Positions 8,683 to 18,151 are shown, counted from the first letter of the stretch. The stretch is 64,000 nt of DNA from Kitasatospora sp044457565 (GCF_044457565.1 NZ_JBITGZ010000008.1:186001-250000); one strand, 5' to 3'. Notes: generated from the letters alone by a model not told the origin. Program-made: numbers and translations.

Positions 8683-9684
8683 TCAGCGGCTCTGCGCCGC
8701 CCCTGCCAGCCGGTCCAGCATCAGCGCCACCGCCGGCACCCCGGCCAGGTCCGGCAGGGTGAGCGCGACCACCTGCCGCAGCGCCGGCCCGCCCGAGGCG
8801 GCGCGCACCGGCACCGCCGACACACCGTCGTGGCGCGCCGACTCCAGCGCCAGCCCCGGCAGCACCGCCACCCCGAGCCCCGCGGCGACCAGGCCCAGCA
8901 CCGCCGGGTAGTCGTCCGTCGCGAAGTCGATCCGCGGCTCGAAGCCCGCGCCCGCGCAGAGCTCCACCAGGTGACCCCGGCACTGCGGGCAGCCCGCGAT
9001 CCACTGTTCCCCGGCCAGTTCGGCCAGATCCACCGGCCGGCTCTCGTCCCGCCCGGCCAGCGGGTGCCCGGTGGGCAGCAGGCCGATCAGCGGGTCGTCC
9101 AGCAGCGGCCTGACCACCAGGTCCGACCAGTCGTTCGCGGCCGCCGAGGCCGCGGCCTCCAGCACCGCCTCCGCCCGCGCCTCGCGCGGGGTGCCGTGCG
9201 GCGCCGGTTCCGGGCGCCCACCCGGGGAGTCGGGGTAGCGGAAGGCCAGCGCGACCTCGCACTCGCCACCGCGCAGCATCGCCAGCGACTCCGGCGGCTC
9301 CGCCTCGACCAGCGACACGCGGACCCCCGGATGGGTGCCCCGCAGCCGGGCGACCGCCGGCGGCACCAGGGTGGAACTCGCGGTCGGGAAGGACACCAGC
9401 CGCACCCGCCCGGCCCGCAGACCCGCGATCGCCGCCACCTCCTCCTCGGCCGCGGAGAGCCCGGCCAGGATCCCGGTGGCGTGCTTGAGCAGCACCCGCC
9501 CGGCCTCGCTGAGCTGCATGCCGCGCCCGGCCCGGACCACCAACGGGGTGTCCACGGACTTCTCCAGGGCCTTCATCTGCTGGCTGACGGCGGGCTGGGT
9601 GCAGCCCAGCTCGCGGGCGGCGGCGGAGAAGGAGCCGGTGCGGGCGACGGCGCGCAGGACACGGAGATGGCGAGCCTCGATCAT
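8683..9684 (-). CDS. LysR-family transcriptional regulator
   Basis: A 333-residue protein with an N-terminal winged HTH (residues 1-60: MIEARHLRVLRAVARTGSF, AARELGCTQPAVSQQMKALE) and a two-lobed effector domain (from about 92; VRLVSFPTASSTLVPP). Two cysteines (GCPQCRGH) sit in the effector domain. Target and ligand are unknown. LysR genes usually diverge from a target, but here the upstream neighbour groEL1 is on the same strand and ends in a strong terminator. The -10-like TATAAC lies so close to the ATG that the transcript is probably leaderless. Confidence 0.9.
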   Translation of the reverse strand: MIEARHLRVLRAVARTGSFSAAARELGCTQPAVSQQMKALEKSVDTPLVVRAGRGMQLSEAGRVLLKHATGILAGLSAAEEEVAAIAGLRAGRVRLVSFPTASSTLVPPAVARLRGTHPGVRVSLVEAEPPESLAMLRGGECEVALAFRYPDSPGGRPEPAPHGTPREARAEAVLEAAASAAANDWSDLVVRPLLDDPLIGLLPTGHPLAGRDESRPVDLAELAGEQWIAGCPQCRGHLVELCAGAGFEPRIDFATDDYPAVLGLVAAGLGVAVLPGLALESARHDGVSAVPVRAASGGPALRQVVALTLPDLAGVPAVALMLDRLAGAAQSR

Positions 9685-9690
9685 GGCTCA

Positions 9691-9718
9691 GTTATAAGGC
9701 ATTCTTTGCCATGTGCAA
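9691..9718 (-). promoter_or_regulatory. leaderless promoter and dyad of the LysR gene
   Basis: Minus strand TTGCAC (9718-9713), a 16-base spacer and TATAAC (9696-9691), with the ATG at 9684. The start site would fall at or next to the start codon. The spacer contains the dyad GGCA-TTCTT-TGCC (9698-9710), a likely autoregulatory operator. This is one of the most AT-rich spots in the window. Confidence 0.55.
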
Positions 9719-9873
9719 AATTCTTGTGATATCTGGCGGGGCATCGGCGGTCCGGACCGACCGCAGCATCCCACGGACGGACGCACCAGGACGCACCAGG
9801 ACGTACCGCGGCCACACCGGGACGCACCGCGGACACCCCACGACGCGCCGACGGCGCACCCGCGGGCAGAACG

Positions 9874-9919
9874 CCGCAGGCCCGGCCCGCACCACGAGGG
9901 GTGCGGGCCGGGCCTGCGG
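9874..9919 (-). terminator. groESL terminator
   Basis: Perfect 20-bp stem (9874-9893 with 9900-9919) and loop ACGAGG, 14 bases after the groEL1 stop. The gap beyond it has short direct repeats of GGACGCACCA (about 9778-9800) with no coding sign. Confidence 0.9.
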
Positions 9920-9933
9920 TTACCGAACGGGCG

Positions 9934-11565
<1,632 letters not shown>

Positions 11566-11664
11566 GGTTCCCATTCCTCCGGGGAGTTACTGCGTACGTG
11601 AGCCAACAACCACGCCCCGGGCCCCTGTCAGTGTCGACACGGATCCGGGGCGGGCTGGTACGTC

Positions 11665-11970
11665 TTACTTCTCGATGACCGCGAGGACGTCACGGGCCGA
11701 GAGGACGAGGTATTCCTCGCCCTTGTACTTCACCTCGGTGCCGCCGTACTTCGAGTACAGGACGATGTCGCCGACGGCGAGGTCGAGCGGAAGACGCTGG
11801 CCGTCCTCGAAGCGACCCGGGCCGACGGCCAGGACGACGCCCTCCTGGGGCTTCTCCTTGGCGGTGTCCGGGATAACCAGGCCGGAGGCCGTGGTGGTCT
11901 CGGCGTCGAGCGGCTGGACCACGATGCGGTCCTCGAGCGGCTTGATGGCAACCTTGCTGCTGGTGGTCAC
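11665..11970 (-). CDS. groES: 10-kDa co-chaperonin GroES
   Basis: A 101-residue heptameric cap of the GroEL cage. The mobile loop EKPQEGVVLAVGPG region and GDIVLYSKYGGTEVK are present. It starts at a GTG (11968-11970) with GGGGAG seven bases upstream. First gene of the groES-groEL1 operon (99-base gap), preceded by a consensus-like promoter and two CIRCE elements. Confidence 0.97.
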   Translation of the reverse strand: MTTSSKVAIKPLEDRIVVQPLDAETTTASGLVIPDTAKEKPQEGVVLAVGPGRFEDGQRLPLDLAVGDIVLYSKYGGTEVKYKGEEYLVLSARDVLAVIEK

Positions 11971-12063
11971 GTCCGAGCTCCCCTTCGGAGATTACGGGGT
12001 TGTCTAACAGGTAGGGGCGATCTGCGGGCCTGCCGTCGCGGGGGTCAGACACGCTTCATCGCG

Positions 12064-12091
12064 TTAGCACTCTCCCGGTGGGGAGTGCCAG
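12064..12091. promoter_or_regulatory. CIRCE operator 1 (proximal), HrcA site
   Basis: TTAGCACTC (12064-12072), ten bases, then GAGTGCCAG (12083-12091). The consensus is TTAGCACTC-N9-GAGTGCTAA, so this copy has a one-base longer spacer and two end mismatches. It lies just downstream of the -10, over the expected start site. Confidence 0.85.
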
Positions 12092-12096
12092 GAACG

Positions 12097-12125
12097 ACCA
12101 TAGGCCGGTGTTAGCACTCAGTCAA
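12097..12125 (-). promoter_or_regulatory. groES-groEL1 promoter
   Basis: Minus strand TTGACT (12125-12120), a 17-base spacer and TATGGT (12102-12097). Its -35 is embedded in CIRCE 2. Close to the housekeeping consensus, so HrcA repression should set heat-shock control. Confidence 0.85.
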
Positions 12126-12137
12126 CCAGAGTGCCAA
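12111..12137. promoter_or_regulatory. CIRCE operator 2 (distal), HrcA site
   Basis: TTAGCACTC (12111-12119), nine bases, GAGTGCCAA (12129-12137). Only one base departs from the consensus. It covers the -35. Confidence 0.92.
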
Positions 12138-12206
12138 CGGCGTGGCCGGGGGATCTGAGTAGCCGTACTCATGTACGAGCCCAGCGCCCGCCCGCAGACT
12201 GCTCGT

Positions 12207-12530
12207 ATGACTGCCGCCACCGCGACCACCGGGCGCCCCGCACGGATCGGCCCCACGCTGCGCCGGGACATCCTGCTGACGCTCGGCCTGCTGCCGGCCC
12301 AGGCGCTCTGCGCGGGCGGGCTGGCCTTCCTGACGGTCATGGGCCTGTTCGGCTTCGCGGAGGCCGACCAGGGCGTGCCGGCGATGCTCACGCTGGTGAT
12401 CGGCCCGGTGCTCACGCTCGCGGTGCCGGTCGTGGTCGCCGCGCTGTTCGCCAGGGCCGGGTACCGGGTCGTGCCGGCCGCGAGCATCATGCTGCCGTTC
12501 GTGCTGGGCATGGCGCTCAAGTACCTCTGA
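12207..12530 (+). CDS. small membrane protein of unknown function
   Basis: 107 residues from ATG 12207 (MTAATATTGRP), or 119 from an ATG at 12171; neither has a clear ribosome binding site. Three hydrophobic segments (about 22-48, 55-78 and 84-105) fill most of the protein. I recognise no family. It is divergent from groES and lies 29 bases upstream of the methyltransferase gene, so the two are probably co-transcribed. Confidence 0.6.
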   Translation: MTAATATTGRPARIGPTLRRDILLTLGLLPAQALCAGGLAFLTVMGLFGFAEADQGVPAMLTLVIGPVLTLAVPVVVAALFARAGYRVVPAASIMLPFVLGMALKYL

Positions 12531-12559
12531 GCCCGCGCCGGAGCGGGGAGAATGGGCGG

Positions 12560-13753
12560 GTGGAGACCGAGAACCTGCAGGACCTGCTGAGCCCCGAAGG
12601 GCAGACCCTCCTCGCCGAACTGCGCGAGTTCGCCCCCGGCGAGGAGCTGGCACTGGCCACCCGGCTGCGCCGCGAGCACAGCGCCGAGCTGGTCTCCGCC
12701 GCGTTCGCGCAGGCCCGGCTGCGGCAGCGGGCCCGGGCCAAGTTCGGCGACGACGCCGACCTGATGTACTTCACGCCCAACGGCGTCGAGCAGTCCACCC
12801 GCCGCAGCGTCGCCGACTGGCGGGCGCAGCGGTTCGCCGCGCTCGGCGTACGGCGGGTGGCCGACCTCTGCTGCGGGATCGGCGGGGACGCGATCGCCCT
12901 GGCCAGGGTCGGGATCGCGGTCCTCGCCGTCGACCGCGACCCGCTGGCCTGCGCCGCCGCCGAGGCCAACGCGGCCGCCCTGGGCCTGACCGAGCTGATC
13001 GAGGTGCGCTGCGCGGACGTCACCGAGGTCGACGTGGCGGGCTGCGACGCCGTCTTCACCGACCCGGCCCGGCGTACCTCGCGCGGGCGGGTCTTCGACC
13101 CCCAGGCGTACTCACCGCCGCTCTCCTGGGCGATCGAGGCCGGCCGGCGCACCCCGATCGGCGCGCTGAAGATCGCCCCGGGCATCCCGCACGAGCTGGT
13201 GCCGCCGGACGCGGAGGCGGAGTGGGTCTCCGACCACGGCGACGTCAAGGAGGCGGTGCTCTGGTTCGGGACGAAGGCCGGACACCGGCACCGCGCGACA
13301 CTGCTGCCGCACGACCGCACCCTGACCGGTGGTCACCTGCCCGACCCGCCGGCCGGGCCGATCGGGCGCTACCTCTACGAGCCGGACGGCGCGGTGATCC
13401 GGGCGCACCTGGTCGCCGAGGTCGCCGAGCAGGTCGGCGGCACGCTGATCGACCCGATGATCGCGTACATCACCGCCGACCGGCTCGTCCAGACGCCGTA
13501 CGCGCACGCCTACGAGATCACCGATGTGCTGCCGTTCAACGTCAAGAAGCTCAAGGCGCTGCTGCGCGAGCGCAAGGTGGGCACCGTGGTGATCAAGAAG
13601 CGCGGGATCGCCATGACGCCGGAGGAGCTGCGGCACAAGCTCAGGCCCGAGGGCCCGAACACCGCGACCGTCATCCTGAGCCGGGTCGGCGACTCCCACG
13701 TGATGATGATCGGATCACCTGCGGCCAACCCCACGCTCCGGCCCACGGACTAG
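12560..13753 (+). CDS. class I SAM-dependent methyltransferase with THUMP-like C-terminus
   Basis: 397 residues from a GTG at 12560 with GGGGAG nine bases upstream; the open frame continues upstream but without a start signal. The Rossmann SAM-binding motif VADLCCGIGGD lies at 100-110, the acidic end of the next strand is LAVDRDPLA, and a catalytic-type motif FTDPARR follows. The C-terminal third (YEITDVLPFNVKKLKALLRER onward) looks like the THUMP-like domain found beside RNA methyltransferase folds, which suggests an RNA substrate, but this is inference. Its stop overlaps the stop of the convergent deacetylase gene by four bases (CTAG). Confidence 0.8.
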   Translation: METENLQDLLSPEGQTLLAELREFAPGEELALATRLRREHSAELVSAAFAQARLRQRARAKFGDDADLMYFTPNGVEQSTRRSVADWRAQRFAALGVRRVADLCCGIGGDAIALARVGIAVLAVDRDPLACAAAEANAAALGLTELIEVRCADVTEVDVAGCDAVFTDPARRTSRGRVFDPQAYSPPLSWAIEAGRRTPIGALKIAPGIPHELVPPDAEAEWVSDHGDVKEAVLWFGTKAGHRHRATLLPHDRTLTGGHLPDPPAGPIGRYLYEPDGAVIRAHLVAEVAEQVGGTLIDPMIAYITADRLVQTPYAHAYEITDVLPFNVKKLKALLRERKVGTVVIKKRGIAMTPEELRHKLRPEGPNTATVILSRVGDSHVMMIGSPAANPTLRPTD

Positions 13754-14661
13754 GCCGGTGGCTGGATGTAGTCCTCCAGCCGGGCCACCGCGAAGCCCTG
13801 TTCCTGGATCCGGGCCAGCAGCTCGCCGAACATCTCGGTCATCGTCTCGCCCTTCAGGTCCTTCGGGCCCCGGAAGTGCGCGAGGACTATGTCACCGGGC
13901 TTCAGCTTCTTGTCCGCCGCCTGGTACTGCATGTCGTGGATCTGCATCGACTCGCGCCAGAGCACGATCGCGCGCGGACCGCACTGCTGCACCGCCGTGT
14001 TGAGCACGGGGGTGTGCGCGCCGTCGCCGTACGGCGGGCGGAAGAGCAGCGGCGCGGCGCCGTACTGCTGGGTGAGCGCGGACTGCGCCGCGCAGACCTC
14101 GTTCTTCTGCACGTCGGCCGGCTTGGTGCTCATCGCCGGATGGTCCACGGTGTGGTTGTGGATGTGGTTGCCGAGCGCCTGGAGTGGCTTGAAGTAGCCG
14201 TAGTCGTCCTTGACGATGTCGCGGGTCAGGAACATCGAGACCGGGACCTTCAGGTCGGTGAGCATCTCGACGAAGCGCGGGTCCTTCTCGGCGCCGTCGT
14301 CGATGGTGATGAAGACGACCTTGTCGCCGGTCGATATCTCGCTGAAGACCGGGACGGGGCCCGAGCGGGTCAGCTTGACCGGCTTGTCGGCGGGCGCGGC
14401 GGGGGCCGCCGGCAGCGGCTGGAGCTTCCACTTCGCCCAGGCGCCCGCCCCGCCGCCCGGCGCCGCGGTCGGCGCCGAGGCGTCCGCGGACGGCTGCCGC
14501 ACCCCGGGTGCGGCGGCCGGCGTGCCCTGCGCGGAGGCCGCGGCCCGTTCCGGAGCGGCCCGGTGCGCGGGCGCCTCACCGCCGCAGCCGCTGACGGCCA
14601 GTAGCAGAGCCGTCCCCCCGAGTACGCCCGCCCGCGCCCTGCCCCACCCGTACGTCTTCAA
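13750..14661 (-). CDS. polysaccharide deacetylase family lipoprotein
   Basis: 303 residues starting at a TTG (14659-14661) with GGGGAG nine bases upstream. The signal peptide ends in a lipobox AVSGC with the lipid-anchored C26, followed by an Ala/Pro-rich linker. The NodB domain (about 120-300) keeps the active-site motifs TIDDG, HTVDH and RPPYGDG and a late LAHF motif, so it should remove acetyl groups from an N- or O-acetylated glycan outside the membrane. The substrate is unknown; peptidoglycan is a guess. Convergent with the methyltransferase and apparently single. Confidence 0.88.
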   Translation of the reverse strand: MKTYGWGRARAGVLGGTALLLAVSGCGGEAPAHRAAPERAAASAQGTPAAAPGVRQPSADASAPTAAPGGGAGAWAKWKLQPLPAAPAAPADKPVKLTRSGPVPVFSEISTGDKVVFITIDDGAEKDPRFVEMLTDLKVPVSMFLTRDIVKDDYGYFKPLQALGNHIHNHTVDHPAMSTKPADVQKNEVCAAQSALTQQYGAAPLLFRPPYGDGAHTPVLNTAVQQCGPRAIVLWRESMQIHDMQYQAADKKLKPGDIVLAHFRGPKDLKGETMTEMFGELLARIQEQGFAVARLEDYIQPPA

Positions 14662-14831
14662 CGCCCCGCGCTCCCCGGTCCATCCAGTCGACTCTCCCCG
14701 GGGAGCACGCTATCGGCCCCTCCTGCGGTTGCGGCGCCCGGGCCGTGCGCAGGCGCAGCAGGGCACCCGACGGCGCCCGGAGAGCCACGGGGACGGGCGG
14801 GAACAGGCCACCGCCCGGCCGGCCGCGTGGG

Positions 14832-15092
14832 CTACTCGACGTGCTCGCTGGCGAAGGCCCAGCGGTGCACCGGCCGGCCGAGCAGCTCGGCCGGCGGGTC
14901 GGCGACCGGGCCCGGGTCGCCGCTCCACCAGGTGATCAGCAGCACCCGGTCACCCGTGGCGGTGAACACCTCGGTGCGCTCCAGGCCCGCCGCACCGCGC
15001 AGCGCGGGCAACGCGCCCGCGTGCACCCAGGCCAGCAGCTCGGCGCCGCGGCCGGCCGCCGCCCTGGCCTCCCACATCGCGGCGGTGGTCAC
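14832..15092 (-). CDS. small ABM-like (dimeric alpha-beta barrel) protein coupled to tsaD
   Basis: 86 residues from a GTG (15090-15092) that overlaps the tsaD stop as GTGA, so it is probably translated by coupling. The pattern (WEARAAAGRGAELLAWV, then a helix and LERTEVFTATGDRVLLITWW) resembles small antibiotic-biosynthesis-monooxygenase-type ferredoxin-like folds, but the match is by eye. No catalytic residues can be named. Last gene of tsaB-rimI-tsaD; no terminator seen after it. Confidence 0.65.
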   Translation of the reverse strand: MTTAAMWEARAAAGRGAELLAWVHAGALPALRGAAGLERTEVFTATGDRVLLITWWSGDPGPVADPPAELLGRPVHRWAFASEHVE

Positions 15093-16201
15093 CCCCGCCC
15101 GCCCTGGGCCCGCAGCGCCGCCAGCGCCTGGCCGTGCACATCGCCGTGCTCGGGCGCGGCCGCCGGCACGTGCACCTCGGTGACGGGCAGCGAGGAGTCG
15201 GCGGACAGGTCGAAGGCCGACGGCGCACGGTCGCGCCAGACCATCTCGGAGCCGAGCGCGGCGACCATCGCGCCGTTGTCGGTGCACAGACCCGGCCGCG
15301 GGACGCGCAGCCGGATGCCCGCCTTGTCGCAGCGCTGCTGCGCCATCTCGCGCAGCCGGGAGTTGGCCGCCACGCCGCCGCCGATCATCAGGTGGTCGAC
15401 GCCGTTGTCCCGGCAGGCCTTGACGGCCTTTCGGGTCAGCACGTCGGTGACGGCCTCCTGGAAGGAGGCCGCGACGTCGGCGACCGGCACGTCCTCACCG
15501 GCCCGCCGCTTGGCCTCCACCCAGCGGGCGACGGCGGTCTTCAGACCGGAGAAGGAGAAGTCGTACTCCGGGTCCTTGGGGCCGGTCAGCCCGCGCGGGA
15601 AGGCGATCGCCTTCGGGTCGCCCTCGCGGGCCCTGCGGTCGACCACCGGGCCGCCGGGGAAGCCCAGTCCGAGCACCCGGGCGACCTTGTCGAAGGCCTC
15701 GCCGGCCGCGTCGTCGATGGTGGCGCCGAGCGGGCGGACGTCGCTGGTGATGTCCTCGCTGAGCAGCAGCGAGGAGTGGCCGCCGGAGACCAGCAGGGCC
15801 ATCGTCGGCGAGGGCAGCCGGCCGTGCTCCAGCTGGTCCACGCAGATGTGCGAGGCCAGGTGGTTGACCCCGTACAGCGGCTTGTCCAGGGCCCAGGCGT
15901 ACGCCTTGGCCGCGCTGACCCCGACCAGCAGCGCGCCGGCCAGGCCGGGGCCCGCCGTGACGGCGATGCCGTCCAGGTCGGTGGCCTTCACCCCGGCGGT
16001 GTCCAGCGCCCGCCGAATGGTCGGGACCATCGCCTCCAGGTGCGCCCGGCTGGCGATCTCGGGCACCACGCCGCCGAAGCGGGCGTGGTCGTTGACGCTG
16101 GAGGCGACCGCGTCGGCGAGCAGCGTGGTGCCGCGCACGATGCCGACGCCGGTCTCGTCGCAGGAGGTCTCGATGCCGAGGACGAGCGGTTCGTCAGCCA
16201 T
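15089..16201 (-). CDS. tsaD: tRNA N6-adenosine threonylcarbamoyltransferase TsaD
   Basis: A 370-residue ASKHA-fold enzyme that moves the threonylcarbamoyl group onto A37 of ANN-decoding tRNAs (t6A). It begins VLGIETSCDETG; metal-binding histidines are H114 and H118 in NHLASH, and the nucleotide-site GGGVAANSRLR is present. Works with TsaB and TsaE, both encoded here. Overlaps rimI by eight bases upstream and the ABM-like gene by four downstream, so it is one tightly coupled operon. Confidence 0.97.
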   Translation of the reverse strand: MADEPLVLGIETSCDETGVGIVRGTTLLADAVASSVNDHARFGGVVPEIASRAHLEAMVPTIRRALDTAGVKATDLDGIAVTAGPGLAGALLVGVSAAKAYAWALDKPLYGVNHLASHICVDQLEHGRLPSPTMALLVSGGHSSLLLSEDITSDVRPLGATIDDAAGEAFDKVARVLGLGFPGGPVVDRRAREGDPKAIAFPRGLTGPKDPEYDFSFSGLKTAVARWVEAKRRAGEDVPVADVAASFQEAVTDVLTRKAVKACRDNGVDHLMIGGGVAANSRLREMAQQRCDKAGIRLRVPRPGLCTDNGAMVAALGSEMVWRDRAPSAFDLSADSSLPVTEVHVPAAAPEHGDVHGQALAALRAQGGRG

Positions 16202-16736
16202 TGCGGGTGCCCTTCACTTCGTACTGCCTCACGTCTTGCTGCGGGTCGTCGAGGCGCATCACCAGCGCGTCGACGTTGGCGGGCTGGTAGTACCCGCGCC
16301 GGATCCCGACCGGCTGGAAGCCGAAGCGCTCGTACAGGCGCTGCGCGCGCGGGTTGTCGACCCGCACCTCCAGCAGGAGTTCGGCGCAGCCGCGCCGGGC
16401 GGCCTCCTGGATCAGGTCCGTCAGCAGGGCGGCGCCGAGGCCGCCGCCCTGGTGGCGCTCGTCGACGGCGATGGTCTGCACGTCGCCTTCGCCCGCCACC
16501 ACCATCAGCCCGGCGTAGCCGGCGACGGTGCCGTCGGCGGTGGTGGCGACGGTGTAGTGCCGGGTGCCGCCGAGGTGGGTCTCGGCGAGTTCGGACCAGT
16601 ACATGCCGGTGGACCAGGCGTCCTCGGGGAAGAGCCGCAGCTCCAACTCCATCACCGGTTCGATGTCCCACCAGCGCATCGGCCGCAGGGTCGCCGCCGT
16701 GGCCGGCCCCGCGGTGGGCGCGCTCGGCTCGCTCAC
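16194..16736 (-). CDS. rimI: GNAT N-acetyltransferase, RimI type
   Basis: 180 residues from a GTG (16734-16736) that overlaps the tsaB stop as GTGA. The acetyl-CoA loop is QGGGLGAALL, followed by NPRAQRLYERFGFQPVG, as in RimI-type enzymes that acetylate protein N-termini (RimI acetylates ribosomal S18 in E. coli). The substrate here is inferred only from fold and the conserved tsaB-rimI-tsaD order. Confidence 0.92.
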   Translation of the reverse strand: MSEPSAPTAGPATAATLRPMRWWDIEPVMELELRLFPEDAWSTGMYWSELAETHLGGTRHYTVATTADGTVAGYAGLMVVAGEGDVQTIAVDERHQGGGLGAALLTDLIQEAARRGCAELLLEVRVDNPRAQRLYERFGFQPVGIRRGYYQPANVDALVMRLDDPQQDVRQYEVKGTRNG

Positions 16737-17386
16737 GCCGGGAGCACCGCCTTGTACCCGGCGGGCACCTGGGCGTCGGGGCGGCGCAGGTACAGGGGGA
16801 GGTTCGGCATCAGCTCGCGGCCGGCGGCGAGCTCCGCGGCGGCGAAGGCGGCCAGCGCGCCGGCCGAGACGTGCTCGGGGCCGTGGGCGCCGGGGAAGGC
16901 GTCGGGGTAGAGCAGCGCGCCGGCGCCGACGGCCTGCGCCTGGGGCGTCAGCTCGGCGGGGCGGTCCACGGCGGGGCCCTCGACCCGGACGCCCTCGGCG
17001 TCGTACGCGGCCCAGTAGACCTCCTTGCGGCGGGCGTCGGTGGCCACGGTGAACGGGCCGCCGAGGCCCTCGGCGCGGGCCTGGTGGGCGATCGCGTCGA
17101 GCGAGCAGACGCCGTGCACGGGCACGTCCAGCGCGTGGCCGAGCGCGGCGGCGGTGACCAGGCCGACCCGCAGGCCGGTGTAGGGGCCGGGGCCGACGCC
17201 GACGGCGATGCCGGTGAGCCGGTGCTTGTCGACGCCGGCCTCCCGCAGCACCTGTTCGATCGAGGGCAGCAGCAGTTCGCCGTGCCGTCTGGCGTCGAGC
17301 TGGTAGGTCTCGGCGAGGACGGCCGTACCGTCGTGGACGGCGGCCGTGACGGCGGGGGTAGCGGTGTCGAACGCGAGCAGCAGCAC
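16733..17386 (-). CDS. tsaB: tRNA threonylcarbamoyladenosine biosynthesis protein TsaB
   Basis: A 217-residue inactive ASKHA-fold partner of TsaD. MLLLAFDTATPAVTAAV and GIAVGVGPGPYTGLRVG are the family's N-terminal and nucleotide-fold motifs. First gene of the tsaB-rimI-tsaD-ABM unit. Unlike many genomes, tsaE is not directly adjacent but about 1.1 kb upstream, with three features in between. Confidence 0.95.
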   Translation of the reverse strand: MLLLAFDTATPAVTAAVHDGTAVLAETYQLDARRHGELLLPSIEQVLREAGVDKHRLTGIAVGVGPGPYTGLRVGLVTAAALGHALDVPVHGVCSLDAIAHQARAEGLGGPFTVATDARRKEVYWAAYDAEGVRVEGPAVDRPAELTPQAQAVGAGALLYPDAFPGAHGPEHVSAGALAAFAAAELAAGRELMPNLPLYLRRPDAQVPAGYKAVLPA

Positions 17387-17518
17387 GGGTCCAGGTTAGA
17401 GGGTCCGCGGGATCGACAAGTTGTGCCGGTTCGGAACACACGTCCGGATCGGTGCGGAGCCACCCGGCGGACCTGGCACGATTGGGGCCGACGGTTCCGG
17501 ACGGCGGTGGGAGCACAC

Positions 17519-18094
17519 GTGGCGAAGATGGGTCCTGGAGTGGTGGTCACCGGGCTGACCCTGGGAGCCCTGGCGGTGGTGAGCCTGCTGGCCTTCCAGG
17601 CCAACGGCGCCGAGAACCGCGCGGGCGGCCCGCGGCCCGTCGCGAGCGTCACCCCCACCGGGCAGACCGCGACCGCCACACCCTCCGCCTCGGCCACCCC
17701 GACCGCCCCCGCGCTGCCCGCGAACTCCGGCAGCGGCCTGCGGGTGGTGTACTCGCTCGGCACCCACCACGTCTGGCTGGTCGACCCGAAGAAGGACCCA
17801 CAGGTCCAGGCGAACTTCGCGGTCACCCCCGGCACGCTGGAGCCGACGCCGGGCAACTACCCGGTCTACAACCGCCGGGCGCAGGGCACCGGCACGGACA
17901 GCAAGCAGATCGAGCACGTGGTGCTCTTCGCCCAGCTGAACGGCACCGTCTTCGGCTTCAGCGCGGCGCTGGACGGCTCGACCACGCCGCCCGACCCCAA
18001 GACCAAGACCGGCGCGATCCGCGGGAGCCGGCAGGACGGGCAGCTGCTCTGGGACTTCGCCCCGAACGGGACCAAGGTCGTCGTGGTGCCGTAG
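17519..18094 (+). CDS. membrane-anchored L,D-transpeptidase-like protein with catalytic residues lost
   Basis: 191 residues from a GTG at 17519 with GGGAG five bases upstream. An N-terminal signal anchor (about residues 8-27) and a Thr/Pro/Ala linker lead to a YkuD-like domain (about 74-191): LRVVYSLGTHHVWLV, FAVTPGTLEPTPGNYPVY and the closing WDFAPNGTKVVVV align by eye with L,D-transpeptidases. In those enzymes the active site is HG..SHGCIR; here the positions read VFGF and TGAIRGS, so both the histidine and the nucleophilic cysteine are gone. It cannot be a normal transpeptidase; peptidoglycan binding is a guess. Divergent from tsaB. Confidence 0.78.
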   Translation: MAKMGPGVVVTGLTLGALAVVSLLAFQANGAENRAGGPRPVASVTPTGQTATATPSASATPTAPALPANSGSGLRVVYSLGTHHVWLVDPKKDPQVQANFAVTPGTLEPTPGNYPVYNRRAQGTGTDSKQIEHVVLFAQLNGTVFGFSAALDGSTTPPDPKTKTGAIRGSRQDGQLLWDFAPNGTKVVVVP

Positions 18095-18097
18095 CCC

Positions 18098-18151
18098 GCG
18101 CTGTCGGCCTCGCTGGCACTGTCGGCCTCGCCCGCGGTGTCGGCCCGGCCC
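18098..18151. repeat. three imperfect 18-bp tandem repeats
   Basis: Units at 18098-18115, 18116-18133 and 18134-18151 share TGTCGGCCT/C-CG, directly after the stop of the transpeptidase-like gene. Non-coding as far as seen; possibly remains of a coding 3' end. Confidence 0.65.

Noticed and set aside
9770..9870. Possible CRISPR-like or tandem array of GGACGCACCA
   Set aside because: Only two clean copies and drifting spacing; no spacers and no cas genes.
14745..16910. Long plus-strand frame over tsaD and rimI
   Set aside because: Antisense of clearly identified tsaD and rimI; only the end of another such frame (17519-18094) is a real gene, with its own GTG and ribosome binding site.
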